From: Bradyrhizobium sp. LTSP885
Lineage (GTDB): Bacteria; Pseudomonadota; Alphaproteobacteria; Rhizobiales; Xanthobacteraceae
NCBI RefSeq assembly: GCF_000938305.1
Contig: NZ_JYMT01000003.1
Coordinates: 1 to 64,000, forward strand
DNA length: 64,000 nt
Direction of reading: 5' to 3'
In this document: piece by piece, positions 17,104 to 27,354 of the stretch
How positions within the stretch are numbered: position 1 is the stretch's first letter
How the letters are laid out: each line of letters starts with the position of its first letter
Position numbers and translations under genes: made by a program
Notes under the pieces: generated by a model
Told to the model about the DNA's origin: nothing
The model's database searches: none
What the model saw: the letters and a program-made list of their open reading frames with translations, nothing else

Positions 17104-17276
17104 ATCGGGCATTCCCATTGCGTTGGATGAATGGAATCCTACACCGGTTCTTTCGGATCAAAATGCTATCGCAAGACCAAGAGGAGACGATTCACGCAAA
17201 TTGCCTGGGAACTCGGAGTGCGGTGAAATGCGTTGAAGGGGAGGGATATGCGAAGGGCACTCTCGCTTGCCGGGGT

Positions 17277-17300
17277 GGGAGGGCACCTGGATGCCCTCCC
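17277..17300 (-). terminator. Hairpin after the small secreted protein gene
   Basis: A perfect 9-bp stem (GGGAGGGCA / TGCCCTCCC) with a 6-nt loop lies 12 bp beyond the stop codon of the minus-strand gene. There is no T-run, so it may be a processing or attenuating hairpin rather than a classical terminator. Confidence 0.5.
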
Positions 17301-17311
17301 GACAATCCCGC

Positions 17312-17611
17312 TCAATTGCACCCGCAGCCATGCGAGTGGCCGCCGCCAAGGATACCAGAGAGGATGCTGGTATTCTTGAGGCTGATCGGCAGGATTGCCG
17401 ACACGTTGGTCTTGTTGCCGTTCAGCACGTTCACGCCGCCGCCCAGCACGTTCACATTGTTCAGCGCGTTGACGTTCAGCACCGAAACGGCAGTGGTGAT
17501 CGGAGCCAGCACGGAACCGATCAGTCCGCCGCCACCACCGCGGGGGCCACCCGCGAAAGCGGGCGATGCAGCGAGCGTGGCGAGAGCGGCGGCAACGATA
17601 TATTTCTTCAT
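17312..17611 (-). CDS. Small secreted Gly/Asn/Val-rich protein
   Basis: A 99-aa protein. MKKYIVAAALATLAASPAFA is a clear signal peptide with AFA cleavage. The mature part is Gly/Asn/Val rich with NVNALNNVNVLGGG and a near-repeat GVNVLNG, and it ends in GGGHSHGCGCN, a possible metal or disulfide site. GGAGG precedes the ATG at good spacing, which favours this start over one 10 codons upstream. The function is unknown; surface or biofilm protein is a guess. Confidence 0.75.
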   Translation of the reverse strand: MKKYIVAAALATLAASPAFAGGPRGGGGGLIGSVLAPITTAVSVLNVNALNNVNVLGGGVNVLNGNKTNVSAILPISLKNTSILSGILGGGHSHGCGCN

Positions 17612-17886
17612 GACTTCCTCCGTTGTTATCTGAACAAGCAATTCATTTGCTTGGTGCCGCCACTATCCTCATCTCGCGAACGCTTACAACTTGAAGTGGT
17701 TTTTTACTCTAATACTTAGCGTTAACCATGTTATCCAAATTCTTGATGCCCCTATTTCTACTGATGATGCCATCAAAACTGACGCCGGTGGACGATCTGC
17801 CCGCGACGTCGAAATCAACCAGAAATTGCTGATTTAAACCGCGGATTAACCATGATTCCCCACGCTGCGCGCGGAGGGTTGCGTGC

Positions 17887-19149
17887 ATGATTCAGCGTGC
17901 GCTGTTGGCGGCAGTTGTTGTTTCGCAGCTTGGTGTCTCGGCCGGCCTGGCGCAGACCGCCCCGGCGCAGCCCGCTCCGGCCGGGGCCGCGACCCAGATC
18001 ACCCCTGCGCAGACCGCCGCGGCGGAGACGGTGACGGTGAGCGCCGGCTCGATCGGCCTGCGAACCGGCTATGATTCCAATCCAACGGACATTCTCGGCG
18101 CGCACGGCAGCATGTTCGCTACCGAGACAATCAATTACGACTATCTGCGCGGCTCGCTCCAGGATGGCGTGATCGGACTCAATATCAAGGTTGCGGACAC
18201 GCAATACGATCCCAACGTCGCGGCCCCGAGTACGAACGCAATCATCGCCGCCACCGGTGCGATCGAGCTGGCACCGAAGCTCACCTTGCGCACGACGTTG
18301 ACGACGACGGTCGACGACAGCTGGGCGCGCCGTTCGCACGCCGTGCAACTGCGCAATCGTGTCGAATACGACACCACGGATTTCAGAATCTTCGCCAATG
18401 TCGACGCGGGTCTCAACGCGCTCAACGAGCGGAATATCTTCACGCTGGGCGGATTCCTGCCCCAGGATGAGAACTTCGCGACGACCACGTTCCTGCCCGG
18501 CTTTGCCTACAAGTTCGGGACCGGCGAAATCGGCACATCGGTCGCGTTGTCGCGCGTTGGCTATCTCGACACCGATATCTTTGGTCTCGACCGCAGCCAC
18601 AACATCGTGCAGCCGAACGCCTTCTTCTCGGTGAAGACCAGCGGCGTTGAAGTGGAGGGATCGGTGTCGCCGTACTTTGCCAAATACGACACCACCGATT
18701 TCGACGATGTCAGGCTGTTGCTTTACACGGCCAAGGCCAAGTACCAAACCGGCGCCTGGACATTCGGCGTCGGATCATCGCGCACCGTCCAGGACACGAC
18801 GTTGTCGTTCGCGTCGCTTGACACGGCGTTGGCACACGAGGCCGCGGTCAGCTACAAGATCGACGACAAGAACGCGGTCAGCCTGCTGGCGCGCTATCGC
18901 CGCGACGATTATCTCGGCACTGATCTGTGGAGCACGACGTTCCTCACCGGCATCGACTTCGCGCACGATTTCGGCGAGGGATTCATCGGCACTGCCGGAG
19001 CGTCGGTCCGGCAGGTCCGACGTCCGGACGAGGTGCAGCCATGGGCGCTGAACCTGCAGATTGGTCTGCAGAAGAGACTCGATTTCGGCGACGTGCCGAA
19101 GCCGGCCGCCGACAAGGTCGCCGACGCCAAGCCCAAAACCGTCCAGTAA
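17887..19149 (+). CDS. Outer-membrane beta-barrel protein
   Basis: A 420-aa protein with a signal peptide (MIQRALLAAVVVSQLGVSAG, cleaved near LAQ) and a Pro/Ala-rich linker. The barrel part has alternating strands; GLRTGYDSNPT is the first strand and is typical of surface barrels in rhizobia. About 14-16 strands can be drawn. The end (PKPAADKVADAKPKTVQ) is atypical for a BAM signal, since it lacks a terminal aromatic residue. The substrate or function is unknown. It is monocistronic. Confidence 0.78.
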   Translation: MIQRALLAAVVVSQLGVSAGLAQTAPAQPAPAGAATQITPAQTAAAETVTVSAGSIGLRTGYDSNPTDILGAHGSMFATETINYDYLRGSLQDGVIGLNIKVADTQYDPNVAAPSTNAIIAATGAIELAPKLTLRTTLTTTVDDSWARRSHAVQLRNRVEYDTTDFRIFANVDAGLNALNERNIFTLGGFLPQDENFATTTFLPGFAYKFGTGEIGTSVALSRVGYLDTDIFGLDRSHNIVQPNAFFSVKTSGVEVEGSVSPYFAKYDTTDFDDVRLLLYTAKAKYQTGAWTFGVGSSRTVQDTTLSFASLDTALAHEAAVSYKIDDKNAVSLLARYRRDDYLGTDLWSTTFLTGIDFAHDFGEGFIGTAGASVRQVRRPDEVQPWALNLQIGLQKRLDFGDVPKPAADKVADAKPKTVQ

Positions 19150-19442
19150 GAGACAGTCCAACAAAGGACTGCCCAACACAGCGTTTGCGTGCGCCGCAGC
19201 ATGGTGCCGAGTCTGCCGCGTGGATCTGCACCGATCGCCGAACTGAAACGATCCGAAATGTTCTGAAACCTGTCTCGCGCAATTGCGGCGGCTTTCAGCG
19301 CAAAAGCGTTGCGCGTCTGCAACGCAGCGCGCTGGCGGCGATCATGACCATCCTTTAATTTGCGTCGCGGCGACTTCTGGTCCCAGCTTGGCAGCTATTT
19401 CAAGTCATTCGTTTCGGGACTTGATCAGACCCGGGGGAATCG

Positions 19443-20579
19443 GTGATCAGCCGCAGGGCGCTTTCCGGATTGTTGATGACCCTCGTCGGGCCAGCCGCCG
19501 TTGGCGGCAACGACGCGCTGGGGCTCAGCCATTGCGATGGCGCGTGTGCGAATGTCGATCTGCCCCGCCTGGGCTATGATGCGTTCTGCCGCTCGTTCTT
19601 CGATATCGCAGTGGGCGGAAAGCTGCGGCCTGGCGCAACGGGATCGGAGATCCGCCCGGAGATGAGATCGCTGTTCCGGCAGCGCCGTCTTTATCGACCG
19701 GCTAGCGACGAGATTGAGGTCCTGTGGAAGCGGACGGAGGACGGATTTTCGGTCGCGAAGGTCGAGTTCAACCTTGAATGTGGAATTCCGGTGCGGGGAT
19801 GTCTCGGCATTCCGGCTGGAGACATCAAGGGATTGATCCTGCTTGCCCACGGCATGGCCAGCACGCCGGAGCGTTGCTTCGACGATGCCGATTCCGACTA
19901 CATGAACGCCATCGGCAAGAAGCTGTGCGAGGATGGTTATGTCGTCTGGTGCCCGTACATCGTCCAGATCGGAAATCAGGAGAGCCAGAACAATATCGCC
20001 GCGATGCTGGCTTCCCACGGCGTCTCTGCCCACAACGTATCCTGTTCGTCGATCGAGGCGGGCGAGTTCGTTTGCAGGAAAATAGTGGGCGCGTCCGGTC
20101 TGAACGTCGGCGTGTATGGCGTATCCTGGGGTGCGCTGCTGGTGGTTCACCTCGAGGCCGCAACCGGACGCATGAGGCCGACCGTTGCGTCCGGATACAT
20201 GCGGGACGAGACGAAGTTTCTGATGTCGCCCATCATCAGCAAGAATTTGGGCATGGAGCTCGCGTCATACGTCCATTTCAGTAACAGCCGTAGCAAGTAC
20301 ATGGGCGGTCAGCTGGCTGATCTCGTCAGCCCATGCCCGCTTCTCTTCGAGCTTGGGAGCCACGACCTGGCAAACTCGATCGCGTATGGCAGGGACGAGA
20401 AGTTCGCGGAAATGCGATCCGTGTACGCGTCGTCCGGCCATGCGCATTTGATCGGCATGACGGTGTTCGAAGGCAAGCATGAGGTCAGCGGCAAGAGTGC
20501 ACGGCCGTGGCTGCAAGCGCGATTGGCGTCGCCGACCTATCAAGTCACGTCTCGGCTGAAGAACGCGATTGCGTTGTGA
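19443..20579 (+). CDS. Predicted alpha/beta hydrolase
   Basis: A 378-aa protein starting at GTG. The N-terminus MISRRALSGLLMTLVGPAAV looks like an export signal. GLILLAHGMAS at 130-140 is the oxyanion strand, GVYGVSWGALL near 223-233 carries the nucleophile S228, and GSHDLAN and FEGKHEVSG could provide the acid and histidine. It is cysteine-rich for this genome. It is related in outline to acetyl-xylan esterase/dipeptidyl-peptidase folds, but no specific family is claimed. Confidence 0.7.
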   Translation: MISRRALSGLLMTLVGPAAVGGNDALGLSHCDGACANVDLPRLGYDAFCRSFFDIAVGGKLRPGATGSEIRPEMRSLFRQRRLYRPASDEIEVLWKRTEDGFSVAKVEFNLECGIPVRGCLGIPAGDIKGLILLAHGMASTPERCFDDADSDYMNAIGKKLCEDGYVVWCPYIVQIGNQESQNNIAAMLASHGVSAHNVSCSSIEAGEFVCRKIVGASGLNVGVYGVSWGALLVVHLEAATGRMRPTVASGYMRDETKFLMSPIISKNLGMELASYVHFSNSRSKYMGGQLADLVSPCPLLFELGSHDLANSIAYGRDEKFAEMRSVYASSGHAHLIGMTVFEGKHEVSGKSARPWLQARLASPTYQVTSRLKNAIAL

Positions 20580-20927
20580 GCGCCACGGTCGCCATCGCCG
20601 CGGCTTGCCTGGCGCGGTGATCTGCGCGTAGCAGGCGGACACCTCCGTCCTCCCGGTCAATTCGTGCCTGTCAATTCGAGCGAGTGGATGTTCGGGTGCC
20701 GGTTCCCGGCGCCGGACACGGGGGCGGCACCGTGACTGTCAAGCCCTGATCGGCCGTGTGTCGGGTCAAAAATGCGGCACAGCGGTTACAGGATTGTCGG
20801 AGGCAGATTGAGCGCGTTATGATCCTCGGCAACGCCACTTGCTCATCCTTGCCTTTTTTCACGCTTGAAGGAAACTCGACGTCACAACCGCCATGTAGAG
20901 ATTTCCGGTAGCCGAAGGGCAGGACAT
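20580..20927. other. Gap without a recognised gene
   Basis: About 350 bp between the hydrolase and the RND operon. I see no RNA, long ORF or strong promoter. A short palindrome-like GGTTCCCGGCGCCGGACACG stretch occurs near 20700. The segment probably carries the RND promoter, but none can be pinned down. Confidence 0.5.
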
Positions 20928-22157
20928 ATGAATGGCACGACAAGAACGTTCGGTCGAACGGCAGGTCTCCTCGTAACCGCGGGACTTGTGTTTGGGGGGA
21001 TTTCGGCGGCCGATGCCCAGACGGCTGCCCCGGCGCCTCCGGCGGTCGGCGTGATCGAGGCGGTCAAGCGGCCGATCACCGAGTCCAACGAGTTTCTCGG
21101 ACGAATCGAGGCCACCAATCGCGTCAACGTGGTCGCGCGCGTCACCGCCTTCCTGGAGAAGCGGAACTTCGTCGATGGCGCGGAAGTCAAGACCGGCGAT
21201 CTGCTCTATCAGCTCGAGCGCGGTCCGTTCGAAGCCGACCTTGCATCGAAGAAGGCGCAGGTCGCCCAGTTGCAGGCGACGCTGGTCAACGCCAAGCTGA
21301 CAGCGGATCGCGCCAAGGCTCTGCTCAGCGGGCCGGCCGGCCAGCAATCGAGCGTCGACGCCGCGGTCGCCAGCCAGCAGAGCCTTGAGGCGCAGGTGCA
21401 GGCCGCGCAGGCGCAGGTCGATTTGTCCAAGATCAATCTGGATTACACCGAGATTCATTCGCCGATCGACGGCAAGATCGGGCGCACCGCGGTTACCGAG
21501 GGCAACGTCGTCACGCCGAGCTCGGGTACGTTGACGACCATCGTCAGCCAGGACCCGATGTATGTCACCTTCCCGGTTTCGGTGCGCGAATCGCTGACGC
21601 TGCGCGAGCGCTACGTGACGCGCGGCGGCTTCAAGGCGGTCGTCATCCGTATCAGGCTGACGGACGGCCGGCTCTATGACAAGGTCGGCGAACTGAATTT
21701 CGTCAACAACACCATCGCGCAGAATACCGACACGATTACGCTGCGCGGCACCATTCCCAACCCGGCCTTGTATAATGCCCCCGAGGCCGGCGGCGCGGTC
21801 CGCGAGCTCACCGACAACGAGTTCGTGACGGTCCTGCTGGAGGGCGTGGAGCCGGTCGAGGTGCTGGCGATCCCGCGCTCGGCAGTGCTGTCGGACCAGC
21901 AGGGCGAATATGTCTACGTCGTCGGCGCCGACAACAAGGCCGAGCAGCGGCGGATCAAGCTCGGGCAATCGACGTCGACGATCGCGGCGGTGACTGAAGG
22001 CATCTCGCTCGGCGACAAGGTGATCGTCGAGGGACTGCAGAAAGTGCGGGTCGGACAACCGGTCGCGCCGGGGCCGGCCAGCGCGCTGATCCAGTCGAGC
22101 ATGAAGACCTCGGCCGAGAGCGGCGGCAGCACGAAACCGGCGGGCGCAACGCCATGA
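20928..22157 (+). CDS. RND efflux periplasmic adaptor subunit (membrane fusion protein)
   Basis: A 409-aa adaptor of an AcrA/MexA-type tripartite pump. The signal peptide is at 1-35 (no lipobox Cys). The lipoyl-like half domain includes [12 protein letters not shown] and FLGRIEATN; an alpha-hairpin spans about 95-165; the barrel domain includes [16 protein letters not shown]. The start at 20928 is preceded by AAGGGCAGG. Its stop overlaps the permease start by 4 bp (ATGA). No outer-membrane TolC-like gene is adjacent, so it must use one encoded elsewhere. Confidence 0.92.
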   Translation: MNGTTRTFGRTAGLLVTAGLVFGGISAADAQTAAPAPPAVGVIEAVKRPITESNEFLGRIEATNRVNVVARVTAFLEKRNFVDGAEVKTGDLLYQLERGPFEADLASKKAQVAQLQATLVNAKLTADRAKALLSGPAGQQSSVDAAVASQQSLEAQVQAAQAQVDLSKINLDYTEIHSPIDGKIGRTAVTEGNVVTPSSGTLTTIVSQDPMYVTFPVSVRESLTLRERYVTRGGFKAVVIRIRLTDGRLYDKVGELNFVNNTIAQNTDTITLRGTIPNPALYNAPEAGGAVRELTDNEFVTVLLEGVEPVEVLAIPRSAVLSDQQGEYVYVVGADNKAEQRRIKLGQSTSTIAAVTEGISLGDKVIVEGLQKVRVGQPVAPGPASALIQSSMKTSAESGGSTKPAGATP

Positions 22158-25100
22158 TTTCCGCAGTCTTCGTCGATCGTCCGCGGCTTGCGATCGTCAT
22201 CGCGTTCGTGATCACGATCGCTGGCGCGCTGGCGCTGTTGCAGATCCCGGTGGCCCAGTTCCCCGACATCGTGCCGCCGCAGGTCACGGTGACAGCGGTA
22301 TTTCCCGGCGCCTCCGCCGACGTGGTGGAATCGAGCGTCGCCCAGCCGCTCGAAGCCCAGGTCGTGGGCGTCGACAAGATGCTCTACATGAAGTCGACCA
22401 GCGGCAATGACGGCAGCTATACGCTGACGGTCTCGTTCGCGCTCGGCAGCAATCCCGACATCAACACCGTCAACGTCAACAACCGCGTGCAGAGCGCGCT
22501 GGCGCAATTGCCGACCGAGGTGCAGGCGCAGGGCCTGGTCGTGCAGAAGAAGTCCTCGGCCGTGCTGCAGTTCATCGTGCTGTACAGCAAGAGTGGCGAG
22601 CAGGACCCGCTGTTCATCACCAACTACGCCATCATCAACGTGCTGGACGCGATTTCCCGCACGCCCGGCGTCGGACAGGCGTCGCTGTTCGCCAAGCTGA
22701 ACTATTCGATGCGGATCTGGTTCGACACCCAGCGTCTCACCAGCCTCAATCTCGCGCCGTCGGACGTGATCGCGGCGATCCGCGCCCAAAGCGTGCAGGC
22801 GCCGGTCGGCCGGATCGGCGCGCGCCCGATCAGCAACGATCAGCAGTTCCAGTTCAACGTGCAGACCCAGGGCCGCCTGACGACGTCGGCGCAGTTCGGC
22901 GAGATCGTGCTGCGGGCCAATCCGGACGGATCGGTGCTGCGGATCAGGGATGTCGCCCGCGTCGAGATCGGTGCGCAGAACATGGACTCCGAGTCGCGCA
23001 TCGACGGCAATCCCGGCGTGCCGATGGGCATCTATCTCGCCCCCGGCGCCAATGCGGTGACGACGGCCAAGGCCGTCCAGGCCACGCTGGCAACGCTGTC
23101 GGAGCGGTTTCCGCCGGGCCTGACCTATCTCGTACAGTATGATTCCACGACCTTCGTCTCCGATACGATCACGGAAGTGATGAAGACCCTCGGCGAGGCC
23201 TTCGTGCTCGTCGTCATCGTGGTGTTCCTGTTCCTCGGCAATCTGCGCGCCACGATCATTCCAGCGGTTGCGGTTCCGGTCAGCCTGATCGGCGCCTTCG
23301 CGGTGCTGCTGGCGCTCGGCTACTCCGCCAACACGGTCTCGTTGCTGGCGATGGTGCTGGCCATCGGCATCGTGGTCGACGACGCCATCGTGGTGGTCGA
23401 AAACGTCGAGCGCGTCATGGAGGAGGAGCCGGAGCTGTCGCCGGCCGACGCCACCAAGAAGGCGATGACGCAGATCACGGCGCCGATCATCGCGATCTCG
23501 CTGGTGCTGCTGTCGGTGTTCGTACCGATTGCTTTCATCCCCGGAATTTCCGGAACGCTGTTCCGTCAGTTCGCGGTGACGATCAGCGCGGCGATGGTGA
23601 TCTCGGCGTTGAACGCGCTGACGCTGTCGCCGGCGCTTTGCGCCGTCTTCCTGCGCCACACCGGGCCGCGCCACGGCATCATGGGACGGGTGCTGGGCGG
23701 CATCGACTGGGTGCGCGACCGCTATGCCGGAGGGGTGAAGCGGCTGTTGCGCGTCGCGGTGCTCTCGCTGGTCGGCGTTCTGGTGTTCTCCGGCGCTATC
23801 TTCGGCGTGTCGCTGATAACCCCGACCGGCTTCCTGCCCGAGGAGGATCAGGGCGCGTTCTTCATCGCCGTCCAATTGCCCGACGGCGCCTCGGTGGCGC
23901 GCACCAGCGAGGCGACCAAACAGGTCGAGGCGCTCTTGAAGAAGAACCCGGCGGTCGACCACGTGCTGTCGATCATCGGCTTCTCGCTGCTCGATGGCGC
24001 CAGCGAACCCAATTCGGCGTTCATGGTGGCGCGCATGAAGCCGTTCGCCGACCGCAAGGCGGTCACCGATTCGGTGCAGGCCGCGATCCGGCAGACCTTC
24101 ATCGGGGGATCGCAGATCCGTCAGGCCTCGGTCCTGCCGTTCAACCTGCCGCCGATCATCGGGCTCTCGACCTCCGGCGGCTTCGAATATCAGCTCGACG
24201 CGCTGGAAGGGCAGGATCCGGCCTCCCTCGGCAGCGTGATGGGCGGGTTGATTGCCGCGGCCAACCGCGACCCGCGGCTGACCCGCGTGTTCTCGACCTT
24301 CACCGCGACCAATCCGTCGGTTTATCTCGACATCGATCGGGCCAAGGCGCAGGCGCTCGGTCTCAACATGAGCGATGTCTTCACCGCGCTGCAGGCCACG
24401 CTCGGCGGCATCTATGTCAACAACTTCAACCTGTATGGCCGCACCTGGCAGGTCAATGTGCAGGGCGAGGCCGCCGACCGCGGCGACATCCCCGACATCT
24501 GGCAGATCTATGTGCGCAATGCGACCGGCGAGATGGTGCCGATCCGGTCGATCGCGTCCTTGCGGATCGTCACCGGTCCGCAAGTGATCACCCGCTACAA
24601 CAATTTCCGCTCGGTCACCGTGAACGGCGGCCCGGCGGCGGGCGTGTCGTCGGGCACGGCGATCGCGGCCATGGCCGAGATCTCCAAGGCGACGCTGCCG
24701 GCCGGCTATTCCTACGAATGGACCGGCACCGCCTATCAGGAGCAGGCGGCCGCCGGCCAGACCGGCATCATTCTCGCGCTGGCGGTGCTGTTCGCCTATC
24801 TGTTCCTGGTGGCGCTGTACGAGAGCTGGACGATCCCGATTCCCGTGCTGCTGGCGATCACGGTCGGCGTGTTCGGCTCCTATCTCGCCATCAAGCTCGC
24901 GGGGCTGAATCTCGATCTCTACGGCCAGATCGGCCTCGTCGTGCTGATCGCGCTCGCCGCCAAGAACGGCATCCTGATCGTCGAGTTCGCCAAGGAGCAA
25001 CGTGAGGCCGGCATGCCGATCGTGGACGCCGCGCTGTTGGGATCGCAGATGCGCTTCCGCGCCGTCATGATGACCTCGATCGCCTTTATCCTCGGCCTGC

Positions 25101-25300
25101 TGCCGCTGGTGGTCGCAACCGGCGCCGCCGAAATCAGCCGCCGCGCCGTCGGCACGGCGGTGTTCGGCGGCATGCTCGCCGCAAGCTCGATCGGCATCTT
25201 CCTGGTGCCGATGCTCTACGTCACCTTCCAGCGCATGCGCGAGGGCGTGAAGAGCAGGTTCGGCGGCAAGGGCAAGGTGCCGGAGGCTCCGGCGCATTAG
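22154..25300 (+). CDS. RND efflux permease (AcrB/MexB-type HAE1)
   Basis: A 1048-aa inner-membrane proton antiporter, the normal length. It starts [20 protein letters not shown], has [16 protein letters not shown] in the first periplasmic loop, and the TM4 proton relay [18 protein letters not shown] with the paired aspartates. [11 protein letters not shown] starts the second half and [15 protein letters not shown] carries the TM10 lysine. It pumps hydrophobic drugs or metabolites together with the adaptor encoded just upstream. Confidence 0.94.
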   Translation: MISAVFVDRPRLAIVIAFVITIAGALALLQIPVAQFPDIVPPQVTVTAVFPGASADVVESSVAQPLEAQVVGVDKMLYMKSTSGNDGSYTLTVSFALGSNPDINTVNVNNRVQSALAQLPTEVQAQGLVVQKKSSAVLQFIVLYSKSGEQDPLFITNYAIINVLDAISRTPGVGQASLFAKLNYSMRIWFDTQRLTSLNLAPSDVIAAIRAQSVQAPVGRIGARPISNDQQFQFNVQTQGRLTTSAQFGEIVLRANPDGSVLRIRDVARVEIGAQNMDSESRIDGNPGVPMGIYLAPGANAVTTAKAVQATLATLSERFPPGLTYLVQYDSTTFVSDTITEVMKTLGEAFVLVVIVVFLFLGNLRATIIPAVAVPVSLIGAFAVLLALGYSANTVSLLAMVLAIGIVVDDAIVVVENVERVMEEEPELSPADATKKAMTQITAPIIAISLVLLSVFVPIAFIPGISGTLFRQFAVTISAAMVISALNALTLSPALCAVFLRHTGPRHGIMGRVLGGIDWVRDRYAGGVKRLLRVAVLSLVGVLVFSGAIFGVSLITPTGFLPEEDQGAFFIAVQLPDGASVARTSEATKQVEALLKKNPAVDHVLSIIGFSLLDGASEPNSAFMVARMKPFADRKAVTDSVQAAIRQTFIGGSQIRQASVLPFNLPPIIGLSTSGGFEYQLDALEGQDPASLGSVMGGLIAAANRDPRLTRVFSTFTATNPSVYLDIDRAKAQALGLNMSDVFTALQATLGGIYVNNFNLYGRTWQVNVQGEAADRGDIPDIWQIYVRNATGEMVPIRSIASLRIVTGPQVITRYNNFRSVTVNGGPAAGVSSGTAIAAMAEISKATLPAGYSYEWTGTAYQEQAAAGQTGIILALAVLFAYLFLVALYESWTIPIPVLLAITVGVFGSYLAIKLAGLNLDLYGQIGLVVLIALAAKNGILIVEFAKEQREAGMPIVDAALLGSQMRFRAVMMTSIAFILGLLPLVVATGAAEISRRAVGTAVFGGMLAASSIGIFLVPMLYVTFQRMREGVKSRFGGKGKVPEAPAH

Positions 25301-25351
25301 CGCAGCGAGCGAAGTGCAGCTATACTGCCTCGTCTTCGATGGAGCTCCAGA

Positions 25352-25834
25352 TTGAGTGTTGCCTTCACCAAGGAAGAGAGCGCCGAAACCGCGTCCGAGA
25401 CGCTGTTGCCCGACCGTCCAATTTCACCGCATCCCAATCTGGTGACCGAGGCGGGGTTGAAAGCGTTGGAGGCTCAGTTCCGCCAGGCGCGTGAGGCGCA
25501 CGAGGCCGCGCAGCAGCTCGAGGACGTCAATGAACGGCGACGGCAGTCGGCAGCTCCCTTGCGCGACGCACGATACTTCGCGGAAAGGCTGCGCACAGCC
25601 CAGGTCGTCCCCGATCCTGCTTCAACCGAAACAGTTGCCTTTGGAAGCACGGTGACTTTCAGCCGCGCTGACGGGCGCGTGCAGACCTATCGCATTGTGG
25701 GAGAGGACGAGGCCGATCCCAAGGCCGGCTCGATTTCCTTTGCGTCTCCGGTCGCGAAGTCGCTGATGGGCAAGAGCGTGGGAGACGTGGTGGGGTCGGG
25801 CAGTCAGGAACTCGAAATTGTTGCGATCGCTTGA
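25352..25834 (+). CDS. GreA/GreB-family C-terminal domain protein
   Basis: A 160-aa protein starting at TTG with GGAG upstream. An N-terminal coiled coil (about 30-85) precedes the FKBP-like Gre domain (TVAFGSTVTFSRADGRVQTYRIVGEDEADPKA... in outline, ending GDVVGSGSQELEIVAI). The coiled-coil tip lacks the GDLSENAEY acidic motif that Gre factors use to coordinate Mg2+ in RNA polymerase, so transcript-cleavage activity is doubtful. Relatives are annotated as Gre-like or Rnk-like polymerase-binding proteins. Confidence 0.8.
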   Translation: MSVAFTKEESAETASETLLPDRPISPHPNLVTEAGLKALEAQFRQAREAHEAAQQLEDVNERRRQSAAPLRDARYFAERLRTAQVVPDPASTETVAFGSTVTFSRADGRVQTYRIVGEDEADPKAGSISFASPVAKSLMGKSVGDVVGSGSQELEIVAIA

Positions 25835-25859
25835 GCGGTCGATCTCCTGCCTGAACCCT

Positions 25860-26450
25860 TCACGCATAGGACCGCATGATGCCTTCGGTCGCCAGCTGTC
25901 GAAACATCGCGTCTATCCGCTGGGGCAGCAGCTTTGCGCCACCGTCCAGCCACCAGGTCATCACCGCCATGAAGGCACCAACGACATACTGGACCACGAC
26001 GTCGTGCGGGATAGTTTCCGCCGATGTCTTGTCAACGGTTGCCGCCAGTTCATTGCGCACCAGATCCGACAGGATCTGGCGAATGGTTCCGAGCGCGACG
26101 GCACCGCCGCGGCCGCCCACCAGCGCTTTGTAGAGATCGATATGACCATGGGCATGTTCGAACATGGCAAGGCTGAAGCCCAAACTTCGGTCTTTGCGGT
26201 CTCCTGATTTCGCCAGAGCCTCCTTCTGGCGATCGACAAGCTGCTTGCGCAAATGGTCGAGGCCGCTCCGTCTCAGATCATCCTTGCTCGTATAGTGGGC
26301 ATAGAACGTCGATCGAGCGACGTTGGCCGCGGCGCAGATATCGTCGACGGTGATCGCCTCATAGTCCTTATCCAGGATCAAGGCGAGATGGGCCTGTTGC
26401 AGCATCGCCCTGGTACGGGCGACGCGACGGTCGATCGGTTGCTTTGTCAT
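25860..26450 (-). CDS. TetR-family repressor
   Basis: A 196-aa regulator. The helix-turn-helix is at about 15-58 (ALILDKDYEAITVDDICAAANVARSTFYAHYTSKDDL). The C-terminal half is an all-helical ligand domain with no identifiable ligand. The start at 26450 was chosen because the next upstream Met options extend into low-complexity Arg/Pro-rich sequence. It is divergent from the two small membrane-protein genes, with a palindrome (26484-26497) between them, so it probably controls that pair. Confidence 0.88.
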   Translation of the reverse strand: MTKQPIDRRVARTRAMLQQAHLALILDKDYEAITVDDICAAANVARSTFYAHYTSKDDLRRSGLDHLRKQLVDRQKEALAKSGDRKDRSLGFSLAMFEHAHGHIDLYKALVGGRGGAVALGTIRQILSDLVRNELAATVDKTSAETIPHDVVVQYVVGAFMAVMTWWLDGGAKLLPQRIDAMFRQLATEGIMRSYA

Positions 26451-26483
26451 CGCCGCATCATTTCCGGTCAAATCGAGCAGTTC

Positions 26484-26497
26484 GTCCGGTAACGGAC
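26484..26497. promoter_or_regulatory. Candidate TetR operator
   Basis: GTCCG-GTAA-CGGAC is a perfect inverted repeat in the 146-bp space between the divergent tetR and small membrane genes. A TTGACA box (26517-26522) follows, and another CGGA-CGT-TCCG palindrome at 26529-26539 lies just after it. Confidence 0.45.
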
Positions 26498-26596
26498 ATC
26501 CGCGTGAGACTGTTCGTTGACAACATTCCGGACGTTCCGTCTCGTATCGCACGCTGCGTTCAGGTTCACAATTGCGCGCGACACGAGGAGACGCCG

Positions 26597-26773
26597 ATGA
26601 CTGATCCGGACCGCTATCCAGGCGTCCCACGCTGGGTGAAGGGATTTGGAATCGCGGTCGGTGCCGCGGTTGTCTTGCTTGTCGTCGCACTGCATGTGGG
26701 GGGCGGGCTTCGCCACGACATGCCGTCCATCGGTGCCCGAACTGACCCTGCAACGCCGGAGAATGGGCGCTGA
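26597..26773 (+). CDS. Small single-TM protein
   Basis: A 58-aa protein with GAGGAG upstream of the ATG. One hydrophobic helix spans about 15-35 (VKGFGIAVGAAVVLLVVALHV) and is followed by a short tail with GGGLRHDMPSIG. It overlaps the next gene by one base (TGATG), a sign of translational coupling. It probably works with the 4-TM protein; no function is known. Confidence 0.7.
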   Translation: MTDPDRYPGVPRWVKGFGIAVGAAVVLLVVALHVGGGLRHDMPSIGARTDPATPENGR

Positions 26774-27297
26774 TGGCGACAATGGCACCCCGTGTGCGCA
26801 AGTTCGCGCTCACGGCGCATGTTACCGGCTCGGTCGGCCTGCTCGGTGCGATCGCAGCTTTCCTGGTTCTCGCGATCGCCGGCCTGATCGGCCATGATGC
26901 ATCGACAGTGCGCGCGGCCTACCCTTCGATGCAGTTGATCAACCAGTTCGCGATCGTCCCATTGGCATCCGTTTCGTTGCTGACCGGGCTTATCCAGTCG
27001 CTGGGCACGCCCTGGGGTTTGTTCCGGCACTATTGGGTCCTGATCAAACTCTTGCTGACGGTGTTTGCCATTGCGGTCTTGCTGTCCAAGATGAAGCTGA
27101 TTGGTTACGCCGCCGGCCTGGCCGCGGAGACCACATTGCCGCGTGCCGAGCTTCGCGCGGTGGGGACTCAACTCGTGCTTCATGCCGCCGGTGGTCTGCT
27201 GGTGCTGGTCGTGCCGGCAGTCCTCTCAGTGTACAAGCCGCCGGGCAGGACCCGCTACGGATGGCGAAGACGGTTTGAGCAGTGCTCGCCACCGTAA
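26773..27297 (+). CDS. Four-TM membrane protein
   Basis: A 174-aa integral membrane protein. Four hydrophobic helices are visible at about 18-40, 58-75, 85-105 and 130-155, with a basic C-terminus (RTRYGWRRRFEQ). The motif LLTGLIQSLGTPWGLFRHYWVLIKLLL, outlined by residues 68-95, resembles proteins often found next to TetR regulators, with no assigned function. It is co-transcribed with the 58-aa protein. Confidence 0.75.
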   Translation: MATMAPRVRKFALTAHVTGSVGLLGAIAAFLVLAIAGLIGHDASTVRAAYPSMQLINQFAIVPLASVSLLTGLIQSLGTPWGLFRHYWVLIKLLLTVFAIAVLLSKMKLIGYAAGLAAETTLPRAELRAVGTQLVLHAAGGLLVLVVPAVLSVYKPPGRTRYGWRRRFEQCSPP

Positions 27298-27354
27298 GCG
27301 ATCGCAGGCACGCGGCGTTCGGCCCGTGAGTTCCTTTATCTTTCGGTAAGCACG

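Noticed and set aside
21914..25297. 1127-aa open frame antisense to the RND permease
   Set aside because: High-GC shadow frame: very rich in Arg, His, Asp and Gln, with no domain. The plus strand carries a clear permease.
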